Assembly: GCA_900315765.1 (NCBI GenBank)
Contig: ONAK01000005.1
Span: 1 to 63,422, forward strand
Reading direction: 5' to 3'
Origin: an uncultured Prevotella sp.
Lineage (GTDB): Bacteria; Bacteroidota; Bacteroidia; Bacteroidales; Bacteroidaceae
DNA length: 63,422 bases
The notes beneath the pieces were generated by a model. That model did no database searches, was not told where the DNA came from, and saw only the letters and a list, made by a program, of their open reading frames with translations. Every line of letters begins with the position of its first letter. The first letter of the stretch is position 1. Position numbers and translations under genes: made by a program. Shown piece by piece: positions 27,328 through 36,285 of this stretch.

Positions 27328-28092
27328 ATGAAACTAACGAAAAAAAGATATTTAGCAGGTTTTGTGGTGGTGGTTTTGCTACTTGCAGGGGTGCGCGCAG
27401 CCTTTCCCGGGGTAGCAAGTTCTAGAATTGCTACTAATACTAGTAATGCTAGTTCTACTAGTTCTACTAATTCTACTAGTCCTGCTAGTTCGGTTAGTAT
27501 AACTAGCTTCTCCACCCCCCAGCCACACCGCATTTACTCGGTTCCCAGCTTTAAGACCTGTTTCCCTGATACGCAGATGGTTCAACTGCAGGCGGCGATG
27601 AAGTGGGGCGTAAAGCGGGTAAAAGATCGCGAAGATGCCGAGAAACGTAAGAACGAACTGGTGTATGTAGGTGCCAATCCTTATTATCACGTTGATCGCC
27701 TCTATTCAAGCATTCCTTATTTGGTGCCTCGTGCGGCGGTATTACTGCAGGATATCGGGTCGGCGTTTTTCGATAGCCTCTACGTAAAGGGCGTGCCCCT
27801 GCACCGAGTGATTGTTACCAGCGTGCTGCGCTCGGAGGCTGATGTGAAGAAGCTGCGTCGACATAACGGTAATGCTACGGAGAATTCCTGTCATTTGTAT
27901 GGCACAACCTTCGATATTTGCTACAATCGATACGAAACGGTTGAGAATCCTGATGGTCCGGCACGCCGTGCGGTACGTAACGACTCGCTGAAATATGTAC
28001 TGTCGGAGGTTTTGCGCGATATGCGTGAACAAGGGCGTTGCTACATCAAATATGAGGTGAAGCAAGGATGTTTCCACATGACAGTGAGATGA
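27328..28092 (+). CDS. DUF5715 family protein, M15 peptidase-like
   Basis: A 254-residue exported or anchored protein. A hydrophobic segment (about 8-25) serves as a signal or anchor. Residues about 30-62 are Ser/Thr/Asn-rich, made of 9-base DNA repeats. The C-terminal domain has the layout of zinc DD-peptidases of the M15/VanY type: VIVTSVLRSEADVKKLRRH, then NSCHLYGTTFDICY (His and Asp ligands), then CFHMTVR with a third His at the very end. This suggests action on peptidoglycan peptides. Family name is recognised from pattern; activity is inference. It stands at the strand switch, divergent from phoH. Confidence 0.78.
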   Translation: MKLTKKRYLAGFVVVVLLLAGVRAAFPGVASSRIATNTSNASSTSSTNSTSPASSVSITSFSTPQPHRIYSVPSFKTCFPDTQMVQLQAAMKWGVKRVKDREDAEKRKNELVYVGANPYYHVDRLYSSIPYLVPRAAVLLQDIGSAFFDSLYVKGVPLHRVIVTSVLRSEADVKKLRRHNGNATENSCHLYGTTFDICYNRYETVENPDGPARRAVRNDSLKYVLSEVLRDMREQGRCYIKYEVKQGCFHMTVR

Positions 28093-28124
28093 TTGATAAT
28101 TGAACATTATAAAACCTAAAAGCT

Positions 28125-29000
28125 ATGAGATTAGACGGAAGAAGAGAAAGTTCGAATGTTGAGGATCGCCGCGGGTTGAGTGGTGGTGCTAAGGCTGGTA
28201 TCGGTGGTATCGGCGGTATTATACTTATTGCTCTGTTTACATTCCTGCAGGGTGGAAACGTGGGCGATGTGGTGAACAATGTAGTGCAGCAAACGATGCA
28301 GGCTCCAACGGAGACTGTGGGTGAGGAGAATTTTACTGAGGAGGAACAGGAGTTGGCTTCAGACTGCAAGAAGATTCTTGCTTCTACAGAAGAAGTGTGG
28401 ACCAAGGTGTTCCAAGACAACGGCTGGGGCGAGTATCAGTATCCAACGCTGGTGCTGTTTACAAATCAAGTAAACTCGGCTTGTGGCTCGGCTACTGCTG
28501 CAGTTGGTCCTTTCTACTGCTCGGGCGACCAGAAACTTTACGTTGACCTTTCGTTCTTCACGCAAATGAAACGTCAGTTAGGCGTTGAGGGTAACACGTT
28601 TGCTTATGCCTATGTGATAGCCCATGAAATAGGCCACCACATAGAATATTTGACGGGTACGCTGAACAAGGCGCATCAGGCTATGAATCAGACAGATAAG
28701 GTGACGGCGAATCAGATCAGTGTTCGACTGGAACTGTTGGCTGATTACTATGCAGGCGTGTGGGCTCACTATGAGGATGCAATGAACCACTCGATGGAAT
28801 ATGGCGACCTGGAGAAGGGACTTGAATTAGCTAAGGCTATCGGCGACGACTGGTTGCAGAAGAAAGCTCAGGGTCGTGCAACCCCAGAATCGTTTACCCA
28901 CGGCACGAGTGACCAGCGCAAGCGTTGGTTAAAACGAGGCTTTGAAACAGGTGATATGCGCACCAGCACCTTCGCCGTTCAAAACTATAACGACCTTTAA
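28125..29000 (+). CDS. Neutral zinc metallopeptidase, YpfJ family
   Basis: A 291-residue membrane-anchored protein of the YpfJ/KPN_02809 family. It opens MRLDGRRESSNVEDRRG, the conserved start, then a Gly-rich stretch and a transmembrane helix (about 25-42). The catalytic motif is AHEIGHHIEY (HExxH) near residue 166, with a downstream Glu in RLELLADYYAGVWAH. The C-terminal FTHGTSDQRKRWLKRGFETGD is typical. The substrate is unknown. It ends immediately next to the convergent rlmH stop. Confidence 0.92.
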   Translation: MRLDGRRESSNVEDRRGLSGGAKAGIGGIGGIILIALFTFLQGGNVGDVVNNVVQQTMQAPTETVGEENFTEEEQELASDCKKILASTEEVWTKVFQDNGWGEYQYPTLVLFTNQVNSACGSATAAVGPFYCSGDQKLYVDLSFFTQMKRQLGVEGNTFAYAYVIAHEIGHHIEYLTGTLNKAHQAMNQTDKVTANQISVRLELLADYYAGVWAHYEDAMNHSMEYGDLEKGLELAKAIGDDWLQKKAQGRATPESFTHGTSDQRKRWLKRGFETGDMRTSTFAVQNYNDL

Positions 29001-29471
29001 TTACTCGTGATGATAAGGTTCGCCTTTGATGATGGTGCAGGCACGGTAGATCTGCTCGGTGAACACCAGGCGAATCATCTGATGCGAGAACGTCATTTTT
29101 GAGAGTGAAATCTGCTCGTTTGCGCGAGCGTAAACAGCAGGAGAAAAACCATACGGTCCGCCTACGACGAATATCAGTCGGCGGGCTGTATTTCTTTTTT
29201 GTTCTAACCACTTGGCAAACTCTATGCTACGGAACTCCTTACCATGCTCGTCAAGCAGCACGATGGTATCGCTGGGCTGAATCTGCTTGAGAATCAGATC
29301 GCCTTCGGCCTGTTTCTGCTGCTCTTCACTAAGACTCTTTGTGTTTTTTAATTCTGGGATGGTGAATAATTCAAAGGGCATATAGTGACCTATGCGCTCA
29401 ACATAATCGTTGATGCCGGCTTGGAAGTGTTTGTCGGTGGTCTTGCCAACCAATATCAGTATTGTTTTCAT
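29001..29471 (-). CDS. rlmH: 23S rRNA pseudouridine-1915 N3-methyltransferase RlmH
   Basis: A 156-residue SPOUT methyltransferase of normal length that acts on the 70S ribosome. Knot motifs are visible: IVLLDEHGKEFRSIEFA near 70, FVVGGPYGFSPAVYARA near 101, and SKMTFSHQMIRLVFTEQIYR near 125. The C-terminal GEPYHHE is the family tail. Its ATG overlaps the TGA of the GH25 gene upstream (ATGA). Confidence 0.97.
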   Translation of the reverse strand: MKTILILVGKTTDKHFQAGINDYVERIGHYMPFELFTIPELKNTKSLSEEQQKQAEGDLILKQIQPSDTIVLLDEHGKEFRSIEFAKWLEQKRNTARRLIFVVGGPYGFSPAVYARANEQISLSKMTFSHQMIRLVFTEQIYRACTIIKGEPYHHE

Positions 29472-30787
29472 TTTATGCTTTTGTTTGCTATGAAGTCGTC
29501 GAATTGGCTTTTGTAGCCATTAAACACGTTGATATCAACATCGCCTGTAATGCCTTTTACGCGGCCATCTGAGCAGAGTTGCCAGAAAGCCAGACGTACA
29601 TCAGGCTTGTACTCGCCGTATCGGGCAATCCAAACATCGTAGTCGCGCTTGATGTCGGGCACCAAGCCGAAATACTTGTTGATGAACATTTGGTTTATAT
29701 ATAAAATAGGTGAAACACCACAACGGGTTTTGACCATACGGAGCCAAACGCGAATTTGCTGAAACATCTTTTCTGGTCCGCCGGCGGCTGCTATCTGTTT
29801 GTCGCTTGGCTCAACATCGAGTACTGGAGGAAGATCGCCCTTCTGGAATCTTGTGTGCTTGAGGAAGTGCTGTGCCTGAGCTGCGCCCGAACTCTTAAGT
29901 GAGAAGAAATGGTAGGCTCCGATGGGGATGCGATGCTTGCGTGCCTGGGCATAGTCATCGGCATAATACTTATTGGTGATGCTGATGCCCTCGGTACTTT
30001 TGATGAATATGAACGATACTGGGTAATCGGCTTTGCCGTGAACATTCTTATGTGTCTTGCGACCAAGGTAATTGATGCCAAGCTGTTTCCAGTTGATAGG
30101 ATATTTGTGGCGTCCTTTTCCGTGCTGATAGCGAGCAATGTCGATGCCATAGATGCGCTCAGAGGTGTACTTCATACGCTCACCCCAGAAGCGGTTCTTC
30201 TTCCACTCACCAACCTGCAGCCGTGGTTCTTCACCCTCGGGTGTAAACAGTTGTATGCCGAATCCGTCACGTGTGTTGTCAACCCAATGGCCTTCGAAAT
30301 AGCTGTCATCTGTTACGTAAGCCCCATGGCCGTGGGGGCAGGTACCTGTAAAATCGCCAAGATAGGTACCAAGGGAGTCGATGCGCAATCCGGTCTTGAT
30401 GGTGTCGGCATCGAAGGTGGCAATAATCGTAAAGCCTGCTGTATCTACAGTCAGAGCCGTACCTTCGTGTATCCGATTGTGCCAAGAGCCTACGTTCCAA
30501 ACGGTTAGTCGGCGGGCGGGTTCTATCTCAAGCCGCTTGCCGTTGGCAAAGGCGGCTACCATCTCATATCCTTCGTCCATCACATTGTGGCGATCGAAAT
30601 AATATTTGAATTCATCGTCGAGCCCTGAGGGAAATGTTTCTTTGGGCATGGTATCGTGGTGGACAGGTATTGTTTTTCTAATAGCGGCTTTCAACAGCAT
30701 GCCTTTGTGGCTGGGTTGGGGCAGAAAGTATGTTGATGCCGACAACAGCAGCAGGGGTGATATAATAGATATTAATACCTTTTTCAT
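29468..30787 (-). CDS. Exported MORN-repeat plus GH25 lysozyme-like protein
   Basis: A 439-residue protein. The signal peptide is MKKVLISIISPLLLLSAS. Residues about 145-215 hold MORN-like repeats (GHGAYVTDDSYFEGHWVDN, RDGFGIQLF, VGEWKKNRFWGERM). The C-terminal domain from about 225 is glycoside hydrolase family 25: YGIDIARYQHG with catalytic Asp, FIFIKSTEG, IGAYHFFS, and PPVLDVEP with catalytic Glu. GH25 enzymes cut the glycan of peptidoglycan. I chose the ATG at 30787, at the signal peptide and 22 bases past a -7 box; the frame stays open upstream but runs through the promoter. Confidence 0.87.
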   Translation of the reverse strand: MKKVLISIISPLLLLSASTYFLPQPSHKGMLLKAAIRKTIPVHHDTMPKETFPSGLDDEFKYYFDRHNVMDEGYEMVAAFANGKRLEIEPARRLTVWNVGSWHNRIHEGTALTVDTAGFTIIATFDADTIKTGLRIDSLGTYLGDFTGTCPHGHGAYVTDDSYFEGHWVDNTRDGFGIQLFTPEGEEPRLQVGEWKKNRFWGERMKYTSERIYGIDIARYQHGKGRHKYPINWKQLGINYLGRKTHKNVHGKADYPVSFIFIKSTEGISITNKYYADDYAQARKHRIPIGAYHFFSLKSSGAAQAQHFLKHTRFQKGDLPPVLDVEPSDKQIAAAGGPEKMFQQIRVWLRMVKTRCGVSPILYINQMFINKYFGLVPDIKRDYDVWIARYGEYKPDVRLAFWQLCSDGRVKGITGDVDINVFNGYKSQFDDFIANKSIK

Positions 30788-30808
30788 TAATTTACTTCTT
30801 TTCGGATG

Positions 30809-30840
30809 CAAAGATACAAAGATTTTTCTTATATTTGCAA
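30809..30840 (-). promoter_or_regulatory. Promoter of GH25-rlmH
   Basis: The minus strand reads TTG (30838-30840), 21 bases, TATCTTTG (30809-30816), followed by CATCCG. The leader before the ATG is about 15 bases. Confidence 0.65.
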
Positions 30841-30954
30841 CCAAAATAACTATAAAATATAATATGTGTATGAAGAATTGATATTGATTTATGCCTATAA
30901 AAATAGGAAAATGTGATAAAATGTTAGTTTTTCTAATAAAAAAGTTACAAATTG

Positions 30955-30986
30955 TTTGTTTGTTCCAATGAAAAAGATTAATTTTG
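30955..30986 (+). promoter_or_regulatory. Promoter of leu operon
   Basis: The plus strand reads TTTG (30955-30958), exactly 20 bases, TAATTTTG (30979-30986), followed by CAGCC. The start near 30993 lies about 20 bases before the leader-peptide ATG. Confidence 0.75.
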
Positions 30987-31013
30987 CAGCCGAAATTAAA
31001 ATTGAGAATAAGT

Positions 31014-31094
31014 ATGAAAAGTCTGAATCTACTTAACGGCCTAATTATTATTCGACTGCATGGGGCAGGCGGAAGTGATAGGGTGTGTATATAG
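31014..31094 (+). CDS. leuL: Leu/Ile-rich leader peptide of leu operon
   Basis: A 26-codon frame that opens MKSLNLLNGLIIIRL and ends in TAG at 31092-31094. Within codons 4-15 there are five Leu and three consecutive Ile codons, with one more Ile at the end. It starts about 20 bases after the predicted transcript start and ends 30 bases before a strong terminator hairpin, as in classic amino acid attenuators. It has no Shine-Dalgarno site, which is usual here. The gene name is given by analogy to leuL of enteric bacteria, not by homology. Confidence 0.72.
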   Translation: MKSLNLLNGLIIIRLHGAGGSDRVCI

Positions 31095-31140
31095 TTCAGC
31101 ATATAGATACAGAAATTATAAAGAGCCTTTCTCACTTCCG
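31070..31140 (+). promoter_or_regulatory. Antiterminator pairing of the leu attenuator
   Basis: CGGAAGTGA (31070-31078), inside the end of the leader peptide, is exactly complementary to TCACTTCCG (31132-31140). The second arm is also the top of the terminator's 5' arm plus its loop, so the two structures exclude each other. A ribosome stalled on the Leu/Ile codons (31023-31058) would leave 31070-31078 free; one at the stop codon would cover or disturb it. Confidence 0.68.
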
Positions 31141-31158
31141 AGTGTGAAGGGCTTTTTT
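31124..31158 (+). terminator. Rho-independent terminator (leu attenuator)
   Basis: A 13-position stem (31124-31136 with 31141-31153) has one G-U pair and one T-T mismatch, a TCCG loop of the UNCG type, and six T in a row ending at 31158. It lies 53 bases before leuA. Confidence 0.88.
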
Positions 31159-31210
31159 GATGGAATTAACAAACATAAGAACATAACATTTTAAAAAAAG
31201 ACAAAAAGAG

Positions 31211-32716
31211 ATGAGTGACAGATTGTTTATTTTCGACACAACGCTCCGCGACGGCGAACAGGTGCCCGGATGCCAATTGAACACTGTAGAGAAGATTCAG
31301 GTGGCAAAGGCACTTGAGCAGTTGGGAGTAGACGTTATCGAAGCAGGATTTCCTATTTCAAGTCCAGGCGATTTTAACAGTGTGATAGAGATTTCTAAAG
31401 CCGTTACGTGGCCTGTTATCTGTGCACTGACACGTGCTGTTGAACGTGATATCGATGTGGCATTCGAAGCGTTGCAGTATGCCAAGCATAAGCGTATTCA
31501 CACAGGTATCGGCACTAGCGATGAGCACATCCAGTATAAGTTTAATTCAAATCGCGAAGAGATCCTGGAGCGCGCTGTTGCTGCAACAAAATATGCTAAG
31601 CGATTTGTTGATGATGTGGAGTTCTACTGTGAGGATGCCGGACGTACTGACAATGAATATCTGGCCCGTGTGGTAGAGGCTGTTATCAAGGCTGGAGCAA
31701 CCGTTGTGAATATTCCCGATACCACAGGCTACTGCTTGCCACAGGAGTATTTCGAGAAGATTAAATACCTGAAAGAGCATGTTGATAATATCGACCGTGC
31801 CATCATTTCTACCCACTGCCACAACGATTTGGGAATGGCAACGGCTAACACCCTGAACGGTGTGCTTGCTGGAGCGCGACAGGTTGAAGTAACTATCAAC
31901 GGCATAGGTGAGCGTGCAGGAAATACATCGCTTGAGGAAATTGCAATGATACTGAAATGTCACAAGAATATAGAAATAGAGACCAACATCAATACTACCA
32001 AGATTTATCCCACCAGCCGAATGGTGTCGAGTTTGATGAATATGCCTGTACAGCCAAATAAGGCTATTGTTGGTCGCAATGCGTTCGCCCATTCAAGTGG
32101 TATACATCAGGACGGCGTGCTGAAGAATGTTCATACGTACGAGATTATCGACCCCAAGGATGTGGGTATCGACGACAACAGCATCGTGCTGACAGCACGA
32201 AGCGGTAGAGCTGCTTTGAAACATCGTCTGCATGTGAACGGTGTGGACCTCACAGAAGAGAAACTCGACAAAATTTACGAGAAGTTCCTAGTTCTGGCCG
32301 ACCAGAAGAAGGAAGTTACCGATGCTGATGCACTGATGCTGGCCGGAGCCGATACTGCTGAGACTCACGCTGTAAGACTCGACTTTCTGCAGGTTACTAC
32401 CGGTAAGGGCGTAAAGAGTGTGGCCTCTATCGGGCTCGATATCAGTGGACAGAAATTTGAGGCTGCTGCCAGTGGAAACGGTCCTGTGGATGCAGCTATC
32501 AAGGCTCTGAAGAAGATTATCATGAAGCAGATGACACTGAAGGAGTTCACTATTCAGGCTATCTCGAAAGGTTCTGACGATGTTGGTAAGGTACACATGC
32601 AGGTGGAGTACGACGGAAGTCTGTATTACGGATTTGGTGCCAACACTGATATCGTTACCGCCTCGGTTGAAGCATATATTGATTGTATAAACAAATTTAA
32701 GAAGGAAGAAGAATGA
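31211..32716 (+). CDS. leuA: 2-isopropylmalate synthase
   Basis: First step of leucine synthesis: acetyl-CoA plus 2-oxoisovalerate. The 501-residue protein has the TIM-barrel motif [14 protein letters not shown] near residue 9, the metal ligands [19 protein letters not shown] near 200, and [15 protein letters not shown] near 234. The C-terminal LeuA dimer (leucine-binding) domain spans about 385-500, so feedback inhibition by leucine is likely. It is first in the leu operon behind the attenuator and overlaps leuC by four bases. Confidence 0.97.
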   Translation: MSDRLFIFDTTLRDGEQVPGCQLNTVEKIQVAKALEQLGVDVIEAGFPISSPGDFNSVIEISKAVTWPVICALTRAVERDIDVAFEALQYAKHKRIHTGIGTSDEHIQYKFNSNREEILERAVAATKYAKRFVDDVEFYCEDAGRTDNEYLARVVEAVIKAGATVVNIPDTTGYCLPQEYFEKIKYLKEHVDNIDRAIISTHCHNDLGMATANTLNGVLAGARQVEVTINGIGERAGNTSLEEIAMILKCHKNIEIETNINTTKIYPTSRMVSSLMNMPVQPNKAIVGRNAFAHSSGIHQDGVLKNVHTYEIIDPKDVGIDDNSIVLTARSGRAALKHRLHVNGVDLTEEKLDKIYEKFLVLADQKKEVTDADALMLAGADTAETHAVRLDFLQVTTGKGVKSVASIGLDISGQKFEAAASGNGPVDAAIKALKKIIMKQMTLKEFTIQAISKGSDDVGKVHMQVEYDGSLYYGFGANTDIVTASVEAYIDCINKFKKEEE

Positions 32717-34107
32717 ATACATTATTTGATAAAATATGGGATAAACACGTAGTACAACAGGTAGAAGATGGACCCACTCAGTTGTACATCGATCGCCTGT
32801 ACTGCCACGAAGTGACATCGCCTCAGGCTTTCGACGGCATGCGTGCCCGCGGACTGAAATGTTTCCGTCCTAAGCAGATTTACTGCATGCCCGACCACAA
32901 TACGCCAACACACGATCAAGACAAACCTATTGAGGACCCCGTATCGAAGAAGCAGGTGGACACGCTGGCGAAGAATGCTGCCGAGTTCGGACTTACTCAC
33001 TACGGCATGATGTCGAAGGATAACGGCATCATCCACGTGGTTGGCCCGGAGAAGGGGCTGAGTTTGCCAGGGATGACGATTGTTTGCGGCGATTCGCACA
33101 CATCAACTCATGGTGCTATGGGGGCTGTAGCTTTCGGTATCGGTACCAGCGAGGTTGAGATGGTGATGGCCTCGCAATGCATTCTGCAGCAGAAACCTAA
33201 GTCGATGCGCATATCGATTAACGGTATGCTTGGCAAGGGCGTTACGGCAAAGGATGTTGCACTCTATCTGATGTCGAAACTTACCACCAGCGGTGCTACG
33301 GGCTACTTTGTGGAGTATGCCGGTGACGTGGTGAAAGCGCTCTCGATGGAGGGGCGACTGACTCTTTGCAACCTATCAATAGAAATGGGAGCACGTGGCG
33401 GTTTTGTGGCTCCCGATGAGACTACTTTTGAATATCTGAAGGGGCGAGAGTTTGCACCTGAAGGCGAAGAGTGGGACAAGGCTGTGGCTTACTGGAAGAC
33501 GCTGAAAAGCGGCGATGATGCCGTGTTCGACAAGGAGCTAACCTTTGATGCTGTCGATATCGAACCTCGCATCACTTATGGCACTAATCCGGGTATGGGC
33601 ATCGGTATAACCGAGAACATTCCCGCTAATGCACAACAGGCTAATTCGCCTGAAGCAGGCTTTGAAAAGGCTTTGAACTATATGGGTTTTGAGGCTGGGC
33701 AGAAACTGTTGGGTACCAAGGTGGATTATGTGTTCCTTGGGGCTTGTACTAACGGACGTATTGAGGATTTCCGTGCATTCGCATCGATAGTAAAAGGTCG
33801 ACGCAAAGCAGATGATGTGGTGGCTTGGCTGGTGCCTGGCTCGTGGGCTGTAGACAAGCAGATTCGTGAGGAAGAACTCGACAAGGTGCTTGAGGCGGCT
33901 GGGTTTGAAATTCGTCAGCCTGGATGCTCGGCTTGTCTGGCTATGAACGATGATAAGATTCCCGCAGGCAAGCTCAGCGTGAGCACTTCGAACCGTAATT
34001 TTGAAGGTCGTCAGGGCCCTGGCGCCCGTACCATTCTGGCATCGCCCCTCGTTGCTGCTGCTGCTGCCGTCACAGGTGTCATCACTGATCCCAGAGAATT
34101 TCTATAA
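32713..34107 (+). CDS. leuC: 3-isopropylmalate dehydratase large subunit
   Basis: Aconitase-family subunit carrying the [4Fe-4S] cluster. The 464-residue protein shows [21 protein letters not shown] near residue 125, the cluster Cys in [16 protein letters not shown] near 345, and [13 protein letters not shown] near 408 with two Cys. With LeuD it isomerises 2- to 3-isopropylmalate; the same enzyme can act on citramalate. It starts within the leuA stop (ATGA overlap). Confidence 0.97.
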   Translation: MNTLFDKIWDKHVVQQVEDGPTQLYIDRLYCHEVTSPQAFDGMRARGLKCFRPKQIYCMPDHNTPTHDQDKPIEDPVSKKQVDTLAKNAAEFGLTHYGMMSKDNGIIHVVGPEKGLSLPGMTIVCGDSHTSTHGAMGAVAFGIGTSEVEMVMASQCILQQKPKSMRISINGMLGKGVTAKDVALYLMSKLTTSGATGYFVEYAGDVVKALSMEGRLTLCNLSIEMGARGGFVAPDETTFEYLKGREFAPEGEEWDKAVAYWKTLKSGDDAVFDKELTFDAVDIEPRITYGTNPGMGIGITENIPANAQQANSPEAGFEKALNYMGFEAGQKLLGTKVDYVFLGACTNGRIEDFRAFASIVKGRRKADDVVAWLVPGSWAVDKQIREEELDKVLEAAGFEIRQPGCSACLAMNDDKIPAGKLSVSTSNRNFEGRQGPGARTILASPLVAAAAAVTGVITDPREFL

Positions 34108-34135
34108 ATAAAAAGAACAAAAGAACAAATTTAGA

Positions 34136-34732
34136 ATGAAACAGAAATTCAACATCATAACAAGTACTTGTGTGCCACTTCCATTGGAGAATGTTGACAC
34201 CGACCAGATAATACCAGCTCGATTCCTAAAGGCTACAACCCGTGAGGAGAAATTTTTTGGTGACAATCTGTTTCGCGACTGGCGATACAACGCTGACGGC
34301 ACACCAAACAAGGACTTTGTGCTTAATAATCCTGACTACTCGGGCTGCATACTCGTGGCAGGTAAGAACTTCGGCTCTGGCTCGTCGCGTGAGCATGCTG
34401 CTTGGGCCATTGCAGGCTATGGCTTCCGTGTGGTTATCAGCTCGTTCTTTGCGGATATCCACAAGAACAATGAACTCAATAACTTTGTGCTGCCAGTAGT
34501 GGTGAGTGAGGCTTTTCTGGCTGAGCTCTTTGATAGTATTGCAGCCGACCCGAAGATGGAGGTTGAGGTGGATCTGCCGAATCAGACTGTTACCAACAAG
34601 GCTACCGGAAGAACCGAACATTTCGACATCAACGGCTACAAGAAACACTGTTTGATGCAGGGACATGATGATATCGACTTCCTGGTGCAGAATAAAAACA
34701 AGACAGAAGTATGGGAACAAGCGAACAAGTAA
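34136..34732 (+). CDS. leuD: 3-isopropylmalate dehydratase small subunit
   Basis: A 198-residue swivel-domain subunit. NVDTDQIIPARFLK near residue 20 and GKNFGSGSSREHAAWAI near 76 are the family signatures. It lies 28 bases after leuC and overlaps the second LeuA-like gene by 22 bases. Confidence 0.97.
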   Translation: MKQKFNIITSTCVPLPLENVDTDQIIPARFLKATTREEKFFGDNLFRDWRYNADGTPNKDFVLNNPDYSGCILVAGKNFGSGSSREHAAWAIAGYGFRVVISSFFADIHKNNELNNFVLPVVVSEAFLAELFDSIAADPKMEVEVDLPNQTVTNKATGRTEHFDINGYKKHCLMQGHDDIDFLVQNKNKTEVWEQANK

Positions 34733-36285
34733 ACAAATACCAACGCATACAGCCCTTTGTTGAGATTATGGATTCAACGCTGCGTGATGGCGAACAGACT
34801 AGCGGCGTATCGTTTCTCCCTCATGAAAAGCTGATTATAGCCCGTATGTTGCTAAACGATTTGAACGTGGATCGCATCGAAGTGGCATCGGCACGAGTGA
34901 GCGAGGGCGAGAAGGATGCGGTAAAGATGATTTGCCGCTATGCCGCCCGTATCGATAAACTGGAAAGGGTAGAGGTGCTGGGTTTTATCGATGGCGGAAA
35001 GAGCGTTGACTGGGCTGACGAGTGCGGATGTAAAACGCTAAATCTGCTGGCCAAAGGCTCACTGAAGCACTGCACACACCAGCTGAAGAAGTCGCCAGAG
35101 GTGCATATAGAGGATATCGTGCGAGAGGTTAAATATGCACACACCAAGGGAATTACCGTTAATCTGTATCTGGAAGATTGGAGTAACGGCATGAAAGAGT
35201 CGCCATCGTATGTATACCAGCTGATGGACGCGCTCTGTGATATTGGTATTCGCCGATTTATGCTGCCCGACACACTGGGCATTATGAATCCGCTTCAGTG
35301 TATTGAGTACTTTCGCAAGATGTTGAAGCGATATGCCGATACACATTTCGACTTCCATGCGCATAACGACTACGATCTGGCCGTGTCTAACTCGTTGGCT
35401 GCAGTGCTGAGTGGTGCCAAAGGCCTGCACGTAACGGTGAACGGATTGGGCGAGCGCTGTGGCAATGCACCGCTGTCGAGCGTGCAGGTGATTCTGAAAG
35501 ACCACTTCAATGCCCGCACCAACATACGCGAAGATAAGTTGAATGATATCTCTCGCCTAGTCGAGAGTTACAGCGGCATAGTTGTTGCACCAAATCAGCC
35601 CATCATTGGCGATAATGTGTTTACGCAGGTGGCTGGTGTGCATGCCGATGGCGACAAGAAAGATAATCTTTACTGCAACGCCCTGATGCCAGAGCGCTTC
35701 GGTCGTCGCCGTGAATATGCGCTGGGCAAGAACAGCGGTAAGGCCAACATTGCCAAGAACCTTGAAAAGTTGGGCCTGGAACTCACACCTGAACAGACAC
35801 GCCGTGTGACTCAGCGCATTACAGAGCTGGGCGATAAGAAGGAGATTGTAACGCAGGAAGACTTGCCGTTCATTGTGAGCGACGTGTTGAAACACGATGC
35901 GCCGGAAGACAAGGTGAAACTGGTAAGTTACGTGGTATCAACGGCTTACGGACTGAAACCCGGTGCCAACGTCAAGGTGGAGATTAACGGTAAGGAGTAT
36001 CAGGCCTCGGCTACGGGTGATGGACAGTACGACGCCTTTGTGAAGTCGCTGCGATACATCTACAAAAAATATCTTGATCGCACGTTCCCCATCCTGCAGA
36101 ACTACGCTGTTACCATCCCTCCAGGCGGACGCACCGATGCTCTTGTACAGACTGTGATTACCTGGAACGACAACGGCAAGATACTGCGCACTCGTGGATT
36201 GGATGCCGACCAGACCGAAGCTGCCATCAAGGCAACCTTCAAGATGCTGAACATTATTGAAAACGAAAAAATAAACGAAATATGA
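34711..36285 (+). CDS. Second LeuA-like synthase (possible citramalate synthase)
   Basis: A 524-residue HMGL-like acyl transferase with its own C-terminal LeuA-type regulatory domain (about 395-520). The barrel has [17 protein letters not shown] near residue 19 and [20 protein letters not shown] near 212, then [14 protein letters not shown]. It differs clearly from the LeuA at the operon head. In related genomes such a paralog is thought to make citramalate from pyruvate and acetyl-CoA, giving a threonine-independent route to 2-oxobutyrate and isoleucine. That route reuses LeuC, LeuD and LeuB, all encoded next to it. Substrate is inferred from context. Confidence 0.82.
   Translation: MGTSEQVNKYQRIQPFVEIMDSTLRDGEQTSGVSFLPHEKLIIARMLLNDLNVDRIEVASARVSEGEKDAVKMICRYAARIDKLERVEVLGFIDGGKSVDWADECGCKTLNLLAKGSLKHCTHQLKKSPEVHIEDIVREVKYAHTKGITVNLYLEDWSNGMKESPSYVYQLMDALCDIGIRRFMLPDTLGIMNPLQCIEYFRKMLKRYADTHFDFHAHNDYDLAVSNSLAAVLSGAKGLHVTVNGLGERCGNAPLSSVQVILKDHFNARTNIREDKLNDISRLVESYSGIVVAPNQPIIGDNVFTQVAGVHADGDKKDNLYCNALMPERFGRRREYALGKNSGKANIAKNLEKLGLELTPEQTRRVTQRITELGDKKEIVTQEDLPFIVSDVLKHDAPEDKVKLVSYVVSTAYGLKPGANVKVEINGKEYQASATGDGQYDAFVKSLRYIYKKYLDRTFPILQNYAVTIPPGGRTDALVQTVITWNDNGKILRTRGLDADQTEAAIKATFKMLNIIENEKINEI

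Larger units (their letters stand above)
30788..31210. other. Divergent promoter and leu leader region
   Basis: The 423-base gap holds a minus promoter for the GH25 gene (30809-30840), an overlapping plus -7-like box TATATTTG (30830-30837) with no clear -33, an AT-rich stretch (30840-30950) where I see no gene, the leu promoter, the leader peptide, and the attenuator hairpin. The last 50 bases before leuA are A-rich with no Shine-Dalgarno site. Confidence 0.7.

Noticed and set aside
27250-27328. Strand switch at 27.3 kb as a possible replication origin
   Set aside because: The gap is under 80 bases and is filled by two promoters; there is no dnaA gene and I see no cluster of DnaA boxes.
30864-30881. 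Mini frame MCMKN in the leu upstream region
   Set aside because: Only five codons, upstream of the best promoter, with no associated hairpin.
30788-31135. N-terminal extension of about 116 codons on the GH25 protein
   Set aside because: The extension crosses the promoter and the leu leader on the other strand; the ATG at 30787 starts a clean signal peptide.
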